Of a stretch of 64,000 nt of DNA, positions 48,701-56,982 are shown one piece after another; within the stretch, counting starts at the first letter, position 1, and every line of letters begins with the position of its first letter. The DNA lies in the NCBI GenBank assembly GCA_949752745.1, contig OX457029.1, forward strand, positions 43,448,500 through 43,512,499. Reading direction: 5' to 3'. The notes beneath the pieces were generated by a model. That model was given only the letters and a program-made list of their open reading frames with translations, ran no database searches and was not told the origin of the DNA. The DNA is from Protula sp. h YS-2021. Its lineage: Eukaryota > Annelida > Polychaeta > Sabellida > Serpulidae. The translations under genes and the position numbers were made by a program.

Positions 48701-50240
48701 TAAAGCAAAGAATAACACTACAATGCATTTTGCAGTTTCTATATCTTTTTTTAATCGCAACATATTTCAAAAACCTAGAAGTGCAACCTATAAAGGAATA
48801 CACAACACACGTACTCTGCACGTTGGACGGTACGGATTTCAGCGCCCGCGGGGTGGATTTTTTCTTCACAGCCGAGTGCCCCGAGCTGTTGGGTTTGGGC
48901 AGAATCGACTGGAGTAGCGACACCTTCGGCTTCCGTTGTGACAGGCCCGCTAGTCGTGACTTGATCATGGCAGTGAAATTGCCCGTCTTCCGCGGCTGCC
49001 GTGCGACCTGCGACAGCGACGTCTCCATGGGAGACGACTGCGGCGTGAATCCGGGCCCCGGCTCATCCTCCACCTCATCGTCAAATGTCTCATCATTCTG
49101 GTACATAAAGATTCGCCGCCTCTTTTGCACATGGTGGCATTTATAACGCGTTTCTCTCCTTTAATAATTTTATGCCCACCTTTAACTCACCAAATGCACA
49201 CAAATACCAGAATGACTACTGTATTTCGCAGCATTAAATCAATATTACTTCAAAGAATATCACCACAACATTGCACACGCCCCCATGCAACACGACTGTA
49301 GAACCCAAAGCAGTGGCATAAAAAATGAATGCATTCATCAAACGTTTGTCGGATGTGAGGACGAACGGAAAGGAGAAACTTGCCCGAATGCGTGAACGCT
49401 TGCTGTACACTGTACAAATGGCTACTAATTTTGCCCACATTTTGCAACATCCATTTGTCTATTGTAAGCACTGAGACGAAAACATTACTTACACTTTCAT
49501 CTTCTATTTCTTCCACTTCCATATCTAGACCTGCGTCTGCCTCAAAACTGTCATCCATACTGGTCGATCCTTAAAAAAAAACAAAAAAAAAACTGCAATT
49601 ATTACGGTTTCTAAGAATGTAACCACAGCCGCAACTCACCATGCTGAGGGTAGCTTAAAAGCTTTCTTACAATTAAAGCTATCTTGGCTTGACATAGGTG
49701 TCATCTCAAAAAGAGGCATGGTGAGTTGCGAGTACAGCAACATGCGTTTGATACCATTTATCATTTTTCGATTTTTTACATTTACAAAGAATTCAATACT
49801 CTACACGTTATTCTGTCGTACATGATCTTCGTGGAAATGAAGAGGTGCGAATAGATGAACCCACACAGCTACGAAACAAGCCTGACAACATAAGCTACGA
49901 ATACGACACACAATGACGTCAAGTCGTTTGGCTGACACTTGTCCGTCTTCCCTGTCCGTATTCACTCAATGCTACCAGCTTACAGTGCTTTACTTTCCCG
50001 AGCACTGCTTCCAGCGCCGGCTTTCAAATAGTAAGTGGGTAACTCCTGCAGTGGTCCACACTCACCTGGTGAATCGAAACCGCCGTCATATACTTTCTCC
50101 ACGACTGGTCGCCCTGACGCCTCCCCGCCGCCTCGGTTGTGTATTGTCACTATCTGAACCCTGTCCTGTTCGGGCGGCGCATCCTTCTGGTTCTCAATTG
50201 TCACAACCTGCACCCCTGAGCTGCTTGTGAATGATGCCAT
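36503..50240 (-). CDS. large MBT-repeat, C2H2 zinc-finger chromatin-type protein
   Basis: At least 14 exons, listed 5' to 3' on the minus strand: 50240-50066, 49569-49493, 49097-48815, 48256-48146, 47802-47715, 46944-44890, 44499-43241, 42962-42734, 42360-42275, 39350-39179, 38893-37767, 37590-37488, 37270-37121, 36705-36503. Donors and acceptors are GT-AG with matching phase throughout, except between the third and fourth exons. There phase 1 meets phase 0, so a small exon or another splice site is missing. The predicted product is about 2,040 residues. It has a Cys-rich module near residues 180-215, roughly 1,100 residues of Ser/Pro/Lys-rich disorder, one MBT repeat near 1350-1454, another disordered stretch, a PKKPKL nuclear-signal-like motif and three C2H2-type fingers at the end. 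MBT repeats bind methylated histone lysines, so a nuclear chromatin reader is likely. L3MBTL proteins usually have three MBT repeats and a SAM domain, which are not seen here. The ortholog is not recognised. Confidence 0.82.
37121..37270 (-). other. MBT-gene exon with two C2H2-like fingers
   Basis: The exon encodes CVLCEEGHETRAADALKH and then ITDEH, immediately followed by FCSVCVQSFSEVHLFIEHV and DQH. Both have C-x2-C pairs and His pairs spaced x4 and x3. The fingers are atypical, so RNA or protein binding is as likely as DNA binding. Confidence 0.8.
37767..38893 (-). other. MBT-gene exon, Ser/Lys/Glu-rich disordered region
   Basis: A 1,127-bp exon encoding about 375 residues. Basic at its start (GKGKRAHTSPILSP, RFRSKRRQSRSKS), it then becomes Ser/Glu-rich, with no folded domain visible. 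The exon ends at GAG before a GTGAGT donor. Long frames on the opposite strand here are shadows. Confidence 0.8.
40340..42165. mobile_element. foldback-like element bounded by GCCGAGTTGG arrays
   Basis: The left end has seven copies of CCAACTCGGCACC spaced 14-23 bp (40355-40485). The right end has seven inverted copies, GGTGCCGAGTTGG (42028-42148). The outermost termini match over more than 40 bp: GGTCAACTCGGCACCTTGCC on the left and its complement on the right. TTATAA borders both ends and may be the target duplication or part of the inverted repeat. The 1.5-kb interior is non-coding and contains a second nested element. It sits in an intron of the MBT gene. Confidence 0.75.
40774..41117. 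mobile_element. nested inverted-repeat element (TCCCCCGTGAA termini)
   Basis: TCCCCCGTGAAAC near 40774 faces CTTCACGGGGGAC near 41105-41117. Inside are two direct copies of a roughly 64-bp unit (GGCCGACTTCTCATAGAAGG at about 40847 and 41028) and a GTCCGTCTGTCTGTCCGC stretch. It is non-coding and nested inside the array-terminated element at 40340-42165. Confidence 0.6.
42275..42962 (-). other. two exons encoding the single MBT repeat
   Basis: Exons 42962-42734 and 42360-42275 join in phase 1. They encode the full repeat: GIGLRLEAIDKNNPDFICVA, then VHFDGWESGYDFWC, then SPYIHPVGWCQRN, then FTWEEYLAVKKAKAVPESAF. The aromatic cage residues of MBT repeats (the FDGW...YDFW region and the Asp in the NNPD turn) are present, so methyl-lysine binding is plausible. 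It most resembles the central repeat of L3MBTL1-type proteins. Confidence 0.9.
43241..44499 (-). other. MBT-gene exon, Lys/Ser/Pro-rich disordered region
   Basis: A 1,259-bp exon encoding about 419 residues, rich in SPSVKDGKSP-like and KTPPGKS-like segments that look like repeated proline-directed phosphorylation sites. It ends in a basic Arg/Ala stretch (SRSRARQLLKKAAAKRQE) just before the MBT repeat. The donor after KPIR is AGG|GTGAAT, which is weak but gives the correct phase into the MBT exon. Confidence 0.75.
44890..46944 (-). other. MBT-gene giant exon, Lys/Pro/Ser-rich disordered region
   Basis: A 2,055-bp exon encoding about 684 residues. It has an acidic patch (MSEEEDINEVIPDDSLDEFE) followed by long Lys/Pro/Ser-rich, low-complexity sequence with many KSP-type motifs. 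Phase 1 at both ends fits its neighbours. Several long frames on the plus strand across this exon are shadows caused by its codon bias. Confidence 0.8.
48146..48256 (-). other. MBT-gene exon with a compact Cys-rich module
   Basis: A 37-codon exon containing nine cysteines in about 31 residues: CCVCKRASKC, VLCPCGESGQPCD and ITCRSPVC. The spacing suggests a zinc-binding knot, but it matches neither the CXXC nor the FCS finger pattern that I know. The acceptor could be at 48257-48258 or six bases downstream. The preceding exon ends in a different phase, so a link is missing. Confidence 0.6.
50066..50240 (-). other. first coding exon of the MBT gene
   Basis: It starts MASFTSSSGVQVVTIENQ, carries a second VQIVTIHN echo of the same VQxVTIxN motif, and ends in a strong CAG|GTGAGT donor. 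No in-frame ATG was chosen upstream. The start is supported by the Met-Ala-Ser N-terminus and the clean phase into the exon at 49569. Confidence 0.75.
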
Positions 50241-52900
50241 GGTTTGACTTCCTTTCTGAAACATGATGGAGCAATTACACGCCCAATCTTTCGAGCATAC
50301 TCGTAAATACATGGCCTTGATTGAAATAAACGTAAGCCCGCACAAATATTCAATCATTAAAGAGCAGTGGAATCTTACTAACCGAACAGAGACTTTCATA
50401 TATATTTGAAATGATGGTTACTGAACTTGACCTCCCTTATTTTAGTCACACCTTCTCGAACCCTTCATTACATTTCGACTGACATGCGATATAATTGACT
50501 TTTATCCGCAAGGCAAGTACCTCAACTAAAAAACCAATATGTGATGAAACCGTATATTCATATGTGTATCTGTGTTTTGTGTACTACGTTATTGAGTACT
50601 TGTGTACTCCTGTGAAGTAACTATGGTAATAAAACAAGTTTTGGTTTTTGAATTTGAACAAGACAGAAGTGTTTTATTTGGTCTTGACCAATTCCAATTT
50701 TAATTGGACATATAAAACGTCACAAATATATTACGATGAAAGGGCACGAAATGGAAACCCGTAGTGGGGTCACAAACCAAATATAAAACACAATTCTGTT
50801 TTCACATGTCAATAACTTTAAGAAAACCTCATCTTCGCAAAGTTTTTCTATGCACTCTTCGATTTAGTACTTTTATATTTGACGAGTCATGTGCATCATA
50901 AGCCCAATCACAGTCCCGTGTTTTTCGATTATCTCGTACGTGTTAAACAATCAAAGCAAGAATTAAAGTAGTTAGGGTCCAGCACACTTCAAGTACACCA
51001 GGTCAACTGGGTAATTTTTTATACATTTTATATCGAAACAGATACCGATGTTATACGCCGTTTCACTCCCACGGTAGGTTGTGAAATGGCCACGCCGTTT
51101 CGAAACAGTGAGGGTGCCGTTTCGTTATTACAGGGTATTTTGTATTATGCATAGGAATGAGCTCACTTGAGACATTGTTTTTTTTCTGTAATTAAGAGGT
51201 TTAGTTTGTCTGTCATGGCAAAATTTCATTCAACATTATAATGAACAATATTACAGCTAGTACTGTTGAACAACGCCAAATATTCTCAAAAATTATATTC
51301 AGAAATATCAACCGTTTTATGTCGCATTCACACACGAAGCATGATCTGCTCGCGGATTCCTAAGCTATCTTTACGTTCAATAGAAAGATTGTTTTGCTTT
51401 CTAATCTCTATAACATTTTTAGTGTCTGAATACGGCACCTTGGTGGCCGTAAATCGGTTCGATTTTAAAGGAAGGACATTGGAAAACCAGTAATGGTGTT
51501 CAAGTTTCTTGGCCGGATCACTCTTCCACGTAACTTTATTAAATACCTTTTAAATCATCATCTGTTTCTAAAACTACAACTCAATCGTTTTTCGTTGTGC
51601 ATCCAAGAAAAAGCATGCCAAAAGGTGGTGAAAAGTGTCACTTTTCCAAAAACTTTCTTTCAACGCTTGTTTTGGTGTAAAAATTCTCCACAGCCATTGT
51701 TAATCAACCCGTTCTCAGAAATGACAAATAGTCATAAGGACATTTTGTGAAAGTTGGCGGTTAAATCAGGGACTGGCATTTTTATTATTAAATTGGTTCC
51801 CACAAGCCACTCTAGAGTAGCTTATTAACAGCGCTTGCCGGTCTATGTTATTCTCAGGTTAAAGCAAAAGATTCTTTCTCCCTTCATAAAATAAACATTG
51901 AAAAAATGCCAAATATAATTTAAGAACATATTTTATATGGAAAGAGATTTTGGTGCGGTTTTGAAAAATGTTGACCAATATAAGCATTTAACACAAGTGA
52001 GCCTGGCTTCGAGTTAGCTCTTCCTTACTTTCACTCCTTATATCTCCGTTACAGCTATGACGCCTTCCAGTGTTTTATTTGATAGGAGTCAACTATATAT
52101 TATGAGGCTGTACTTGGTCGAAATGATGTTATCACATGAACGAGGGCATACGCCGTCTGTATATAGGTCTGTAAATTTTTATTAAAATGCTTCTTCACCT
52201 ACAATTTTAGCATATCCGAGTTTCATCTGTGACCCACAACTTTCACCAATGGGCTCGCCGTTTTCATAATGCTATACTTCCTACATTTCTGATCGCATCG
52301 TTTTGGAATTTGGCAGCAATATTCCCTAGATAGTAGTTGCGCACGGCTTGTAGGTTTTTTATTTATTTATTTTCTTTTGTTTGTTCGTTATTTAGAGCAG
52401 CCAGAATATCCCTTAACATTGTGGTGTATCTTTTGTCGACGTATGAGTAACTTAGTCCTCCAAAAATAAGCAAAATTGTACATTTTAAAATCATTTAGAA
52501 TCTCTTTTAAAAGGTTACTGCTCTTAGAATTTTAATTCTGCTCCTAAAACATTTGTTACCTAGGTCAAACTAGTGGTAAAGATAATACAAGCAGCCATAT
52601 GGTTTTAACATATTCCAATACCCATCGCTGTTTCCTATTATGGGTTCAACTCCCACAGAGTGCTTGCAACGGATAGGTACTTTCTGGTGGTAGCACAGCG
52701 CGCATTAATGCAATAGGCATTCCAGTTACTGTCTATTAAGGTGGTAATGTTACAAGCTGTAACAGTAAAATTCATTTCAAAAGTATCTATATCTAATGCT
52801 TTTTGGGCGGCGACTTCCTCGGGCTTGTTTTATGATATCAGTAAGGAGGGGCGCCCATCGTCTGCATGTATGTATGTATGTATGTATGTATGTATGTATG

Positions 52901-52931
<31 letters not shown>

Positions 52932-53570
52932 GCATTTACCGAACCTGATTCTTCTCAATCAGATTCTTCAAATTTTTCACGAATATACCCCATGTGGTCA
53001 AATCTTGAAAAATTACTTTTCTGGCGTTCCGCCAAAATGGGCCGATTGGTAACATTTTAGAATTGTTGGATTTTATTCAAACTGTGTTGGCACCAGCAGT
53101 TTGTTTTGATTTATTCTAAACGTTAACAAAATGCTCTTCATGTTGTAGTTTTTTGTACATCCAAAAATTGACCCCCTCCTCCCCATTGGAAAATAGTGAT
53201 CACGTTTTTTTCGAAATAGTTCTTCTGCAAGTAGTTTTAGTCAGATTGTTTTAAATTTTTAGGCGTGTTTTTGGGCTTGATAGGAGGTCTTTCAAAATTT
53301 TCATTAGCCAGTTGTCAAAATACTACTCTTACTTTGTAGCGATCCCGTAAGCCTCTTGTACCTGATTCACCAGATCCCAGATGGTCACAATGTCCATGGA
53401 CAATCTTTTTAACATGTAGAAAAATAAATTATTTCGCATGATTCTACCTAAAGTAGTGGAGTAGCATTTATAACTGTTTTTGCATTTTTAACGCACACAC
53501 ACATTTTTAGTGGCAATCATCCAGAAAAGTATGCCCAGCTCCTTATCATTAATATTTAGCTCTTCTCTTC
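50241..53570. other. non-coding sequence between the MBT gene and the Polinton
   Basis: No supported gene was found. The promoter of the minus-strand MBT gene should be in the first few hundred bases. The terminal inverted repeat of the Polinton may lie in the right part but cannot be found without its partner, which is outside the window. Confidence 0.5.
52866..52930. repeat. (TGTA)n microsatellite
   Basis: About sixteen uninterrupted TGTA units. Its translation gives an artificial repeating Cys-Met-Tyr-Val frame. Confidence 0.95.
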
Positions 53571-53850
53571 AGACCATTCTGAACATTTTTAGTTGTTGGA
53601 CCTCCTCCCCCCGAATTTCAGATTTTTGCATATTTACACGTTTCAGACTATTCTGAACATTTTTAGTTTTTGGACCCCCCCTTCCCCCGAATTTCAGATT
53701 TTTGCATATTTACACGTTTCAGACTATTCTGAACATTTTTGATTTTTGGACCTCCCCCCTCCGGGTGAATTTCGGATTTTTGCATATTTACACGTTTCAT
53801 ACCATTCTGAACATTTTTGGTTTTTCGACCCCCCCCCCCCCCCCCAGGAT
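53571..53850. repeat. four tandem copies of a ~76-bp unit
   Basis: The unit ATTCTGAACATTTTT...TGGACC...GAATTTCAGATTTTTGCATA starts near 53571, 53645, 53721 and 53799, giving periods of 74-78 bp. Each copy carries a C-rich tract after TTGGACC that varies in length, up to a C-run of about 15 in the last. The array ends about 400 bp before the first Polinton gene. Confidence 0.85.
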
Positions 53851-54229
53851 CGTGATATGACTAACTTCAAGAGTGTATAACTTTAAAACTACTTGACCGA
53901 TTTGAATGAAAATTGCACTGTTTGATTCAGTTTTTTATCTAGTTTTTGCTATGAAGTAATGACAGGCTATTTGCGCAGATGATTGTATGCATAATTGTAA
54001 CATGCAGCCATTTAAACTTAAAAGTGACATAACTTTCGTTATAGTTGACTGATTTGCATGAAAATTTCACCATTGGATTTAGTTTTATGTAAAGGTTACA
54101 GTTTCGCGGATGAATACTTTGTTGGCGGATGAATACACATATTCACAATTTCTGCTGACTCAGTAATTTTAACCATTTTTGAACATGTTTGAACAAGTTA
54201 CACACCATATTTTGATTACATCGAATTGG

Positions 54230-54236
54230 TATAAAT
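54230..54236 (+). promoter_or_regulatory. possible TATA box before the first Polinton gene
   Basis: TATAAAT lies 34 bp before the upstream ATG (54264) and 70 bp before the preferred one (54300). The position is plausible, but AT-rich sequence makes chance matches common. Confidence 0.35.
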
Positions 54237-54299
54237 GCATGGCCGACGAGAAAAAACTTCACAATGTCAACATTACTCCTTCACCGATGTGTAGAGACC

Positions 54300-54707
54300 A
54301 TGGATGACGTCTTCAAAGTGAATTATGCTGACTATATGTTTTCAAAGCTTCCTGTTTTTGAATCGGATTGGATTTTACAAGTGAAGAATTTACATCAGCA
54401 TTGGGAAGCTGTTGGAAAGACCATTCCAAGAGATTGTTTCATCCAATCGTTTCTGCATGAATGTGAAGAACTGCATTTGCCATTAACTTACGACATTGAT
54501 TCAGTATTTATCAACGTGAATACAATTTTGGCAGTTGAGCTCATGTTAGTTGTAGCTACAAGAATCATTTTACATTATGATGATGACATTCCATTGACAA
54601 CGAATGTATCAGAACTTGTTCGATTCAACCATGGCCGAGTTGAAGTGAATTCAGAACTTTGCAAGATGTTTGAAAAGGGCGCTGACTCAGCAGATAGTTG
54701 GATATAA
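54300..54707 (+). CDS. small acidic Polinton protein, paralogue A
   Basis: An intact frame of 135 codons, beginning MDDVFKVNYADYMFSKLPV. An in-frame ATG at 54264 would add 12 residues. The later start is preferred because it aligns with the start of the second copy at 55381. Shared landmarks are MD..FK..Y.D.M..KL near the start, a FL.EC motif mid-protein and a D.DS.F....T...V segment. The second copy is shorter. No catalytic motif or membrane segment is visible, and the composition suggests an all-helical fold. The stop codon TAA lies inside a TATAAAA sequence that may drive the next gene. Function unknown; gene-block context suggests an early or host-interaction role, which is inference. Confidence 0.7.
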   Translation: MDDVFKVNYADYMFSKLPVFESDWILQVKNLHQHWEAVGKTIPRDCFIQSFLHECEELHLPLTYDIDSVFINVNTILAVELMLVVATRIILHYDDDIPLTTNVSELVRFNHGRVEVNSELCKMFEKGADSADSWI

Positions 54708-54709
54708 AA
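54703..54709 (+). promoter_or_regulatory. TATA box containing a stop codon
   Basis: TATAAAA followed by GGGAGTGG. Its second TAA-containing triplet (54705-54707) is the stop codon of the preceding gene. The next gene would start after about 54730. Confidence 0.55.
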
Positions 54710-54713
54710 GGGA

Positions 54714-55363
54714 GTGGACTCCTTATCATTACGTTGTGCAGCCACGGAGAAGAAGACAAGCAGCTTTAAAATTAGTGCCAACTTAACCATTACTGTGGAG
54801 CATGGAGAATATGGACCATTTCTACGCATCACACGTGGAGAGAGATGGTGTGCTTATTCACCATCTTTATGGAAGATTGCATGTCACGTGACACTGGCTT
54901 CAAACTGTATGCCACGTGACATTGGCTTCAAACTGTACTTAACGCAAACGAAGTGGCTTGAAGTCACTATGTGAGTTTTGTGCGCACGTCACGGTTTGAA
55001 GGGAAAGAATACACACATCACATCAACATGAATGATGGTGAATGGGAGACACTGCTTCAGGAGATGGACAACATCAACTCAGCCTTGTTACCATGTATGG
55101 AATGTCATGGTGAGAAAACTATCATGAAACTGCAAAAGGATGGTCGGATGAAGGTGTCACAGCTATCCAAGAAAAGGCTGGCTGAAGTTCAGTTGGAGAA
55201 TATAAACGTGCAAAATCAACTTGGACTTACCTGCGACTATTGTGGTGCTTGTGGATATATGGAGGATTATGATTGCCACTGCCACAAGTATAATTGCAAG
55301 TTGTGTGAACCAAACAACTTCTGCAGCAAGTGTGGAGTACTTAAAGTCTGTGAAGCAAAGTAG
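54714..55363 (+). pseudogene. Polinton Cys-rich protein, frame-disrupted
   Basis: The first part (to 54974) has beta-strand-like sequence such as LTITVEHGEYGPFLRITRG and LYLTQTKWLEVT. The second part continues in another frame from about 54971 to the stop at 55361-55363. A shift of frame therefore occurs near 54965. The second part has HINMNDGEWETLLQEM and then a zinc-binding-looking C-terminus with CDYCGACGYMEDYDCHCH, CKLCEP and CSKCGV. A 28-bp direct duplication at 54882-54937 lies within the first part. No in-frame ATG was found for the first part, so the start is unknown. The beta-strand-then-Trp-helix pattern loosely resembles PC4-type ssDNA-binding proteins. Confidence 0.6.
54882..54937 (+). 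repeat. 28-bp direct tandem duplication
   Basis: Copies at 54882-54909 and 54910-54937 differ at two positions. The shared core is CACGTGAC and TTGGCTTCAAACTGTA-like sequence. Twenty-eight is not a multiple of three, so one copy changes the reading frame within the Cys-rich gene. Confidence 0.9.
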
Positions 55364-55380
55364 AAGTGATAAGTGACAAG

Positions 55381-55876
55381 ATGGACGCATGTTTTAAAAA
55401 GGCTTATGTTGACTTGATGATTGCTAAACTTGCTTGCTGTGGCACTCCAGACTATGAACATTTAGACGCTTTTTGGGATGTTGTACATCATAGTCTTGAT
55501 GTGATTGAACTGCATTCAAGATTTCTTGGAGAATGTCATAAAATTGGAATAGAAGAAGATCCTGACTTTGACTTTGATTCTGCGTTCTATTCTGCTCGCA
55601 CTGATGTGGAAGTATATTTCATCGTCGTTGACTATTTGAGAGACTGCTGCAAAGAAGAGGAAACAGAGCAGCTTTGTCAGGTAAGAGAACAACCTTTTAA
55701 CATCTTTGTAACAACATAGCGAGTTGTTTCTGAAAGACATAACAATGTTTTTCTTACTAGCAAATTTAATTTTATGTGAGTGGTTTCAAAGTAAACAAAA
55801 AAAGAATATGATAGAAGAGGTTGCAGTCATCTTACAAGATAATTTATTACAGGAAGAAACCGACATGTCAGAATAA
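55381..55876 (+). CDS. small acidic Polinton protein, paralogue B, one intron
   Basis: Exon 1 (55381-55680) encodes 100 residues beginning MDACFKKAYVDLMIAKLACC. Exon 2 (55853-55876) adds seven residues and the stop. The proposed intron 55681-55852 starts CAG|GTAAGA and ends TTATTACAG, both good consensus, and the phase is 0. Without splicing the frame would run 12 codons further to a TAG at 55717-55719, so the intron is supported by signals but not proven. The protein resembles paralogue A at 54300 in its start, the FL.EC motif and the D.DS.F segment. A strongly acidic stretch (EEDPDFDFDSAFYS) is visible. Function unknown. Confidence 0.7.
55681..55852 (+). other. proposed spliceosomal intron in a Polinton gene
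   Basis: A 172-nt AT-rich segment with donor GTAAGA and acceptor TTATTACAG. A candidate branch region (CTTACAAGATA) lies about 20 nt before the acceptor. Splicing joins codons in phase 0 and appends a short acidic tail. Confidence 0.55.
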
Positions 55877-55896
55877 ACAACAGAAACAAAGTCAAC

Positions 55897-56339
55897 ATGG
55901 AGAATCTTGTACTATTTAGCGGTCACAAGGACGTTCTTTCAAACATGTTTTCAACACGACTTGAAAAATATGGACAGGTGTTCAACTCAAGTGAAGCTTT
56001 GTATCAATATGAGAAACCAGTTTTCATCACCGCCAAGATATTGCTTTAGCCATTGCTCCATGTAGAAATGGATATGAAGCAAAACGTATTGCTAAAGTGA
56101 TAAAACCATGTCCTTTATGGCATACAGTGAAGAGAAGTAAAATGCAAGATGTTTTACATGTCAAATTTAATCAGTGTGTATTGTTTCTCAAAAAGTTAAA
56201 AGAATGTAAAGACAAGACTTTAGTTGAAGCAACGTATGATCATTGGTGGGGAGCTGGTGTGAAACATGTGTCATCTCCTTCATATCCTGGTCAGAATATC
56301 ATGGGGAAGGTGTTAGAAATGTTGTGTGAGGGGGTATAA
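55897..56339 (+). pseudogene. NADAR/YbiA-like (DUF1768) glycosidase-fold protein, frameshifted
   Basis: NADAR proteins are YbiA-type N-glycosidase-fold enzymes linked to riboflavin intermediates, NAD and ADP-ribose. Family landmarks appear in order: FSGHKDVLSNMF at the N-terminus, a NSSEALYQYEK motif (family W.S.EH.FQ.K position), an AKRIAKVIKPCPLW segment, KRSKMQDVLHVKFNQ (family M....KF.QN), LVEATYDHWWGAGV (family L.E.S.D..WG.G) and PGQNIMGKVLEM (family G.N.LG..LM). That covers the whole domain, about 147 residues, the usual length. The frame shifts by one near 56018, between the second and third landmarks. The stop TAA at 56337-56339 is inside a TATAAAA box. Since the rest of the domain is so well conserved, the frameshift is recent or an assembly error. 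Its role in a Polinton is unknown; a role in NAD/ADP-ribose metabolism is inference. Confidence 0.82.
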
Positions 56340-56341
56340 AA
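56335..56341 (+). promoter_or_regulatory. TATA box containing the NADAR-gene stop codon
   Basis: GGGGGTATAAAAGTGG; the TAA at 56337-56339 ends the upstream gene. The next ATG (56375) is 40 bp downstream, a typical spacing for a TATA-driven short leader. Confidence 0.55.
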
Positions 56342-56374
56342 GTGGTGAGACTTTTCATTATCTTGCCAACCGTC

Positions 56375-56849
56375 ATGGTGTGCAGACGTGCAGGAATATA
56401 TGACCATATAAAAACATATAGAAGTATGTTCGACTACATGATAAGTGAAGTGAACAACAACTGGAAAACTTGCTGAACTTGACAAACTTGTGCTGCATTG
56501 ATTCAAGACTATACAATGACAGACATTACATTGAGACAATATATTGTGCAAAAATCCTATTGTGAAGAAATTTTATTAGCTGTAAAAAAAGTTTGCATGT
56601 TTAGTATGTCCTGCTTGTCAACATGGAGAGTGTCAAGAACATACTTGTCATTTTGCATGTGTCTGTACATATTGGAATGAAGCTAAATATTATATTCATT
56701 TAGATAAAGTGTTAGAGATTGCAAATCAACGTTGTGAGAAATATGGTGTAGATACTATTACATAAGATGAACTCAGTAGTTGGTTAGTATTCATTGAAGG
56801 CCAATGGTCTCCAGTTATTCATACCATTGTATCAATACTTGGTTTGTAA
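56375..56849 (+). pseudogene. degraded Polinton Cys/His-rich protein
   Basis: The start would be MVCRRAGIYDHIKTYRSM at 56375. The frame breaks near 56475 and again near 56595. After the second break comes a cysteine/histidine cluster: CPACQHGECQEHTCHFAC, then CTYWNEAKYYIHLDKVLE. An in-frame TAA lies at 56763-56765, and a related tail continues to a TAA at 56847-56849. The spacing fits a small zinc-binding protein. No family recognised. Spacing from the TATA box at 56335 supports the chosen start. Confidence 0.5.
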
Positions 56850-56982
56850 AAATATGTTAGTTATAAATACATGTTAGGTAAGTTATAAATACATGTTAGT
56901 TAAGATATAAAAAACTATGTTACAATGATGGTTGAGTTATAAAATGAAAAGTGTTCTGTTGAGAAGTGTTTTTTCATTGATC

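Noticed and set aside
52741..53052. Plus-strand frame with repeating CMYV units
   Set aside because: Direct translation of the TGTA microsatellite.
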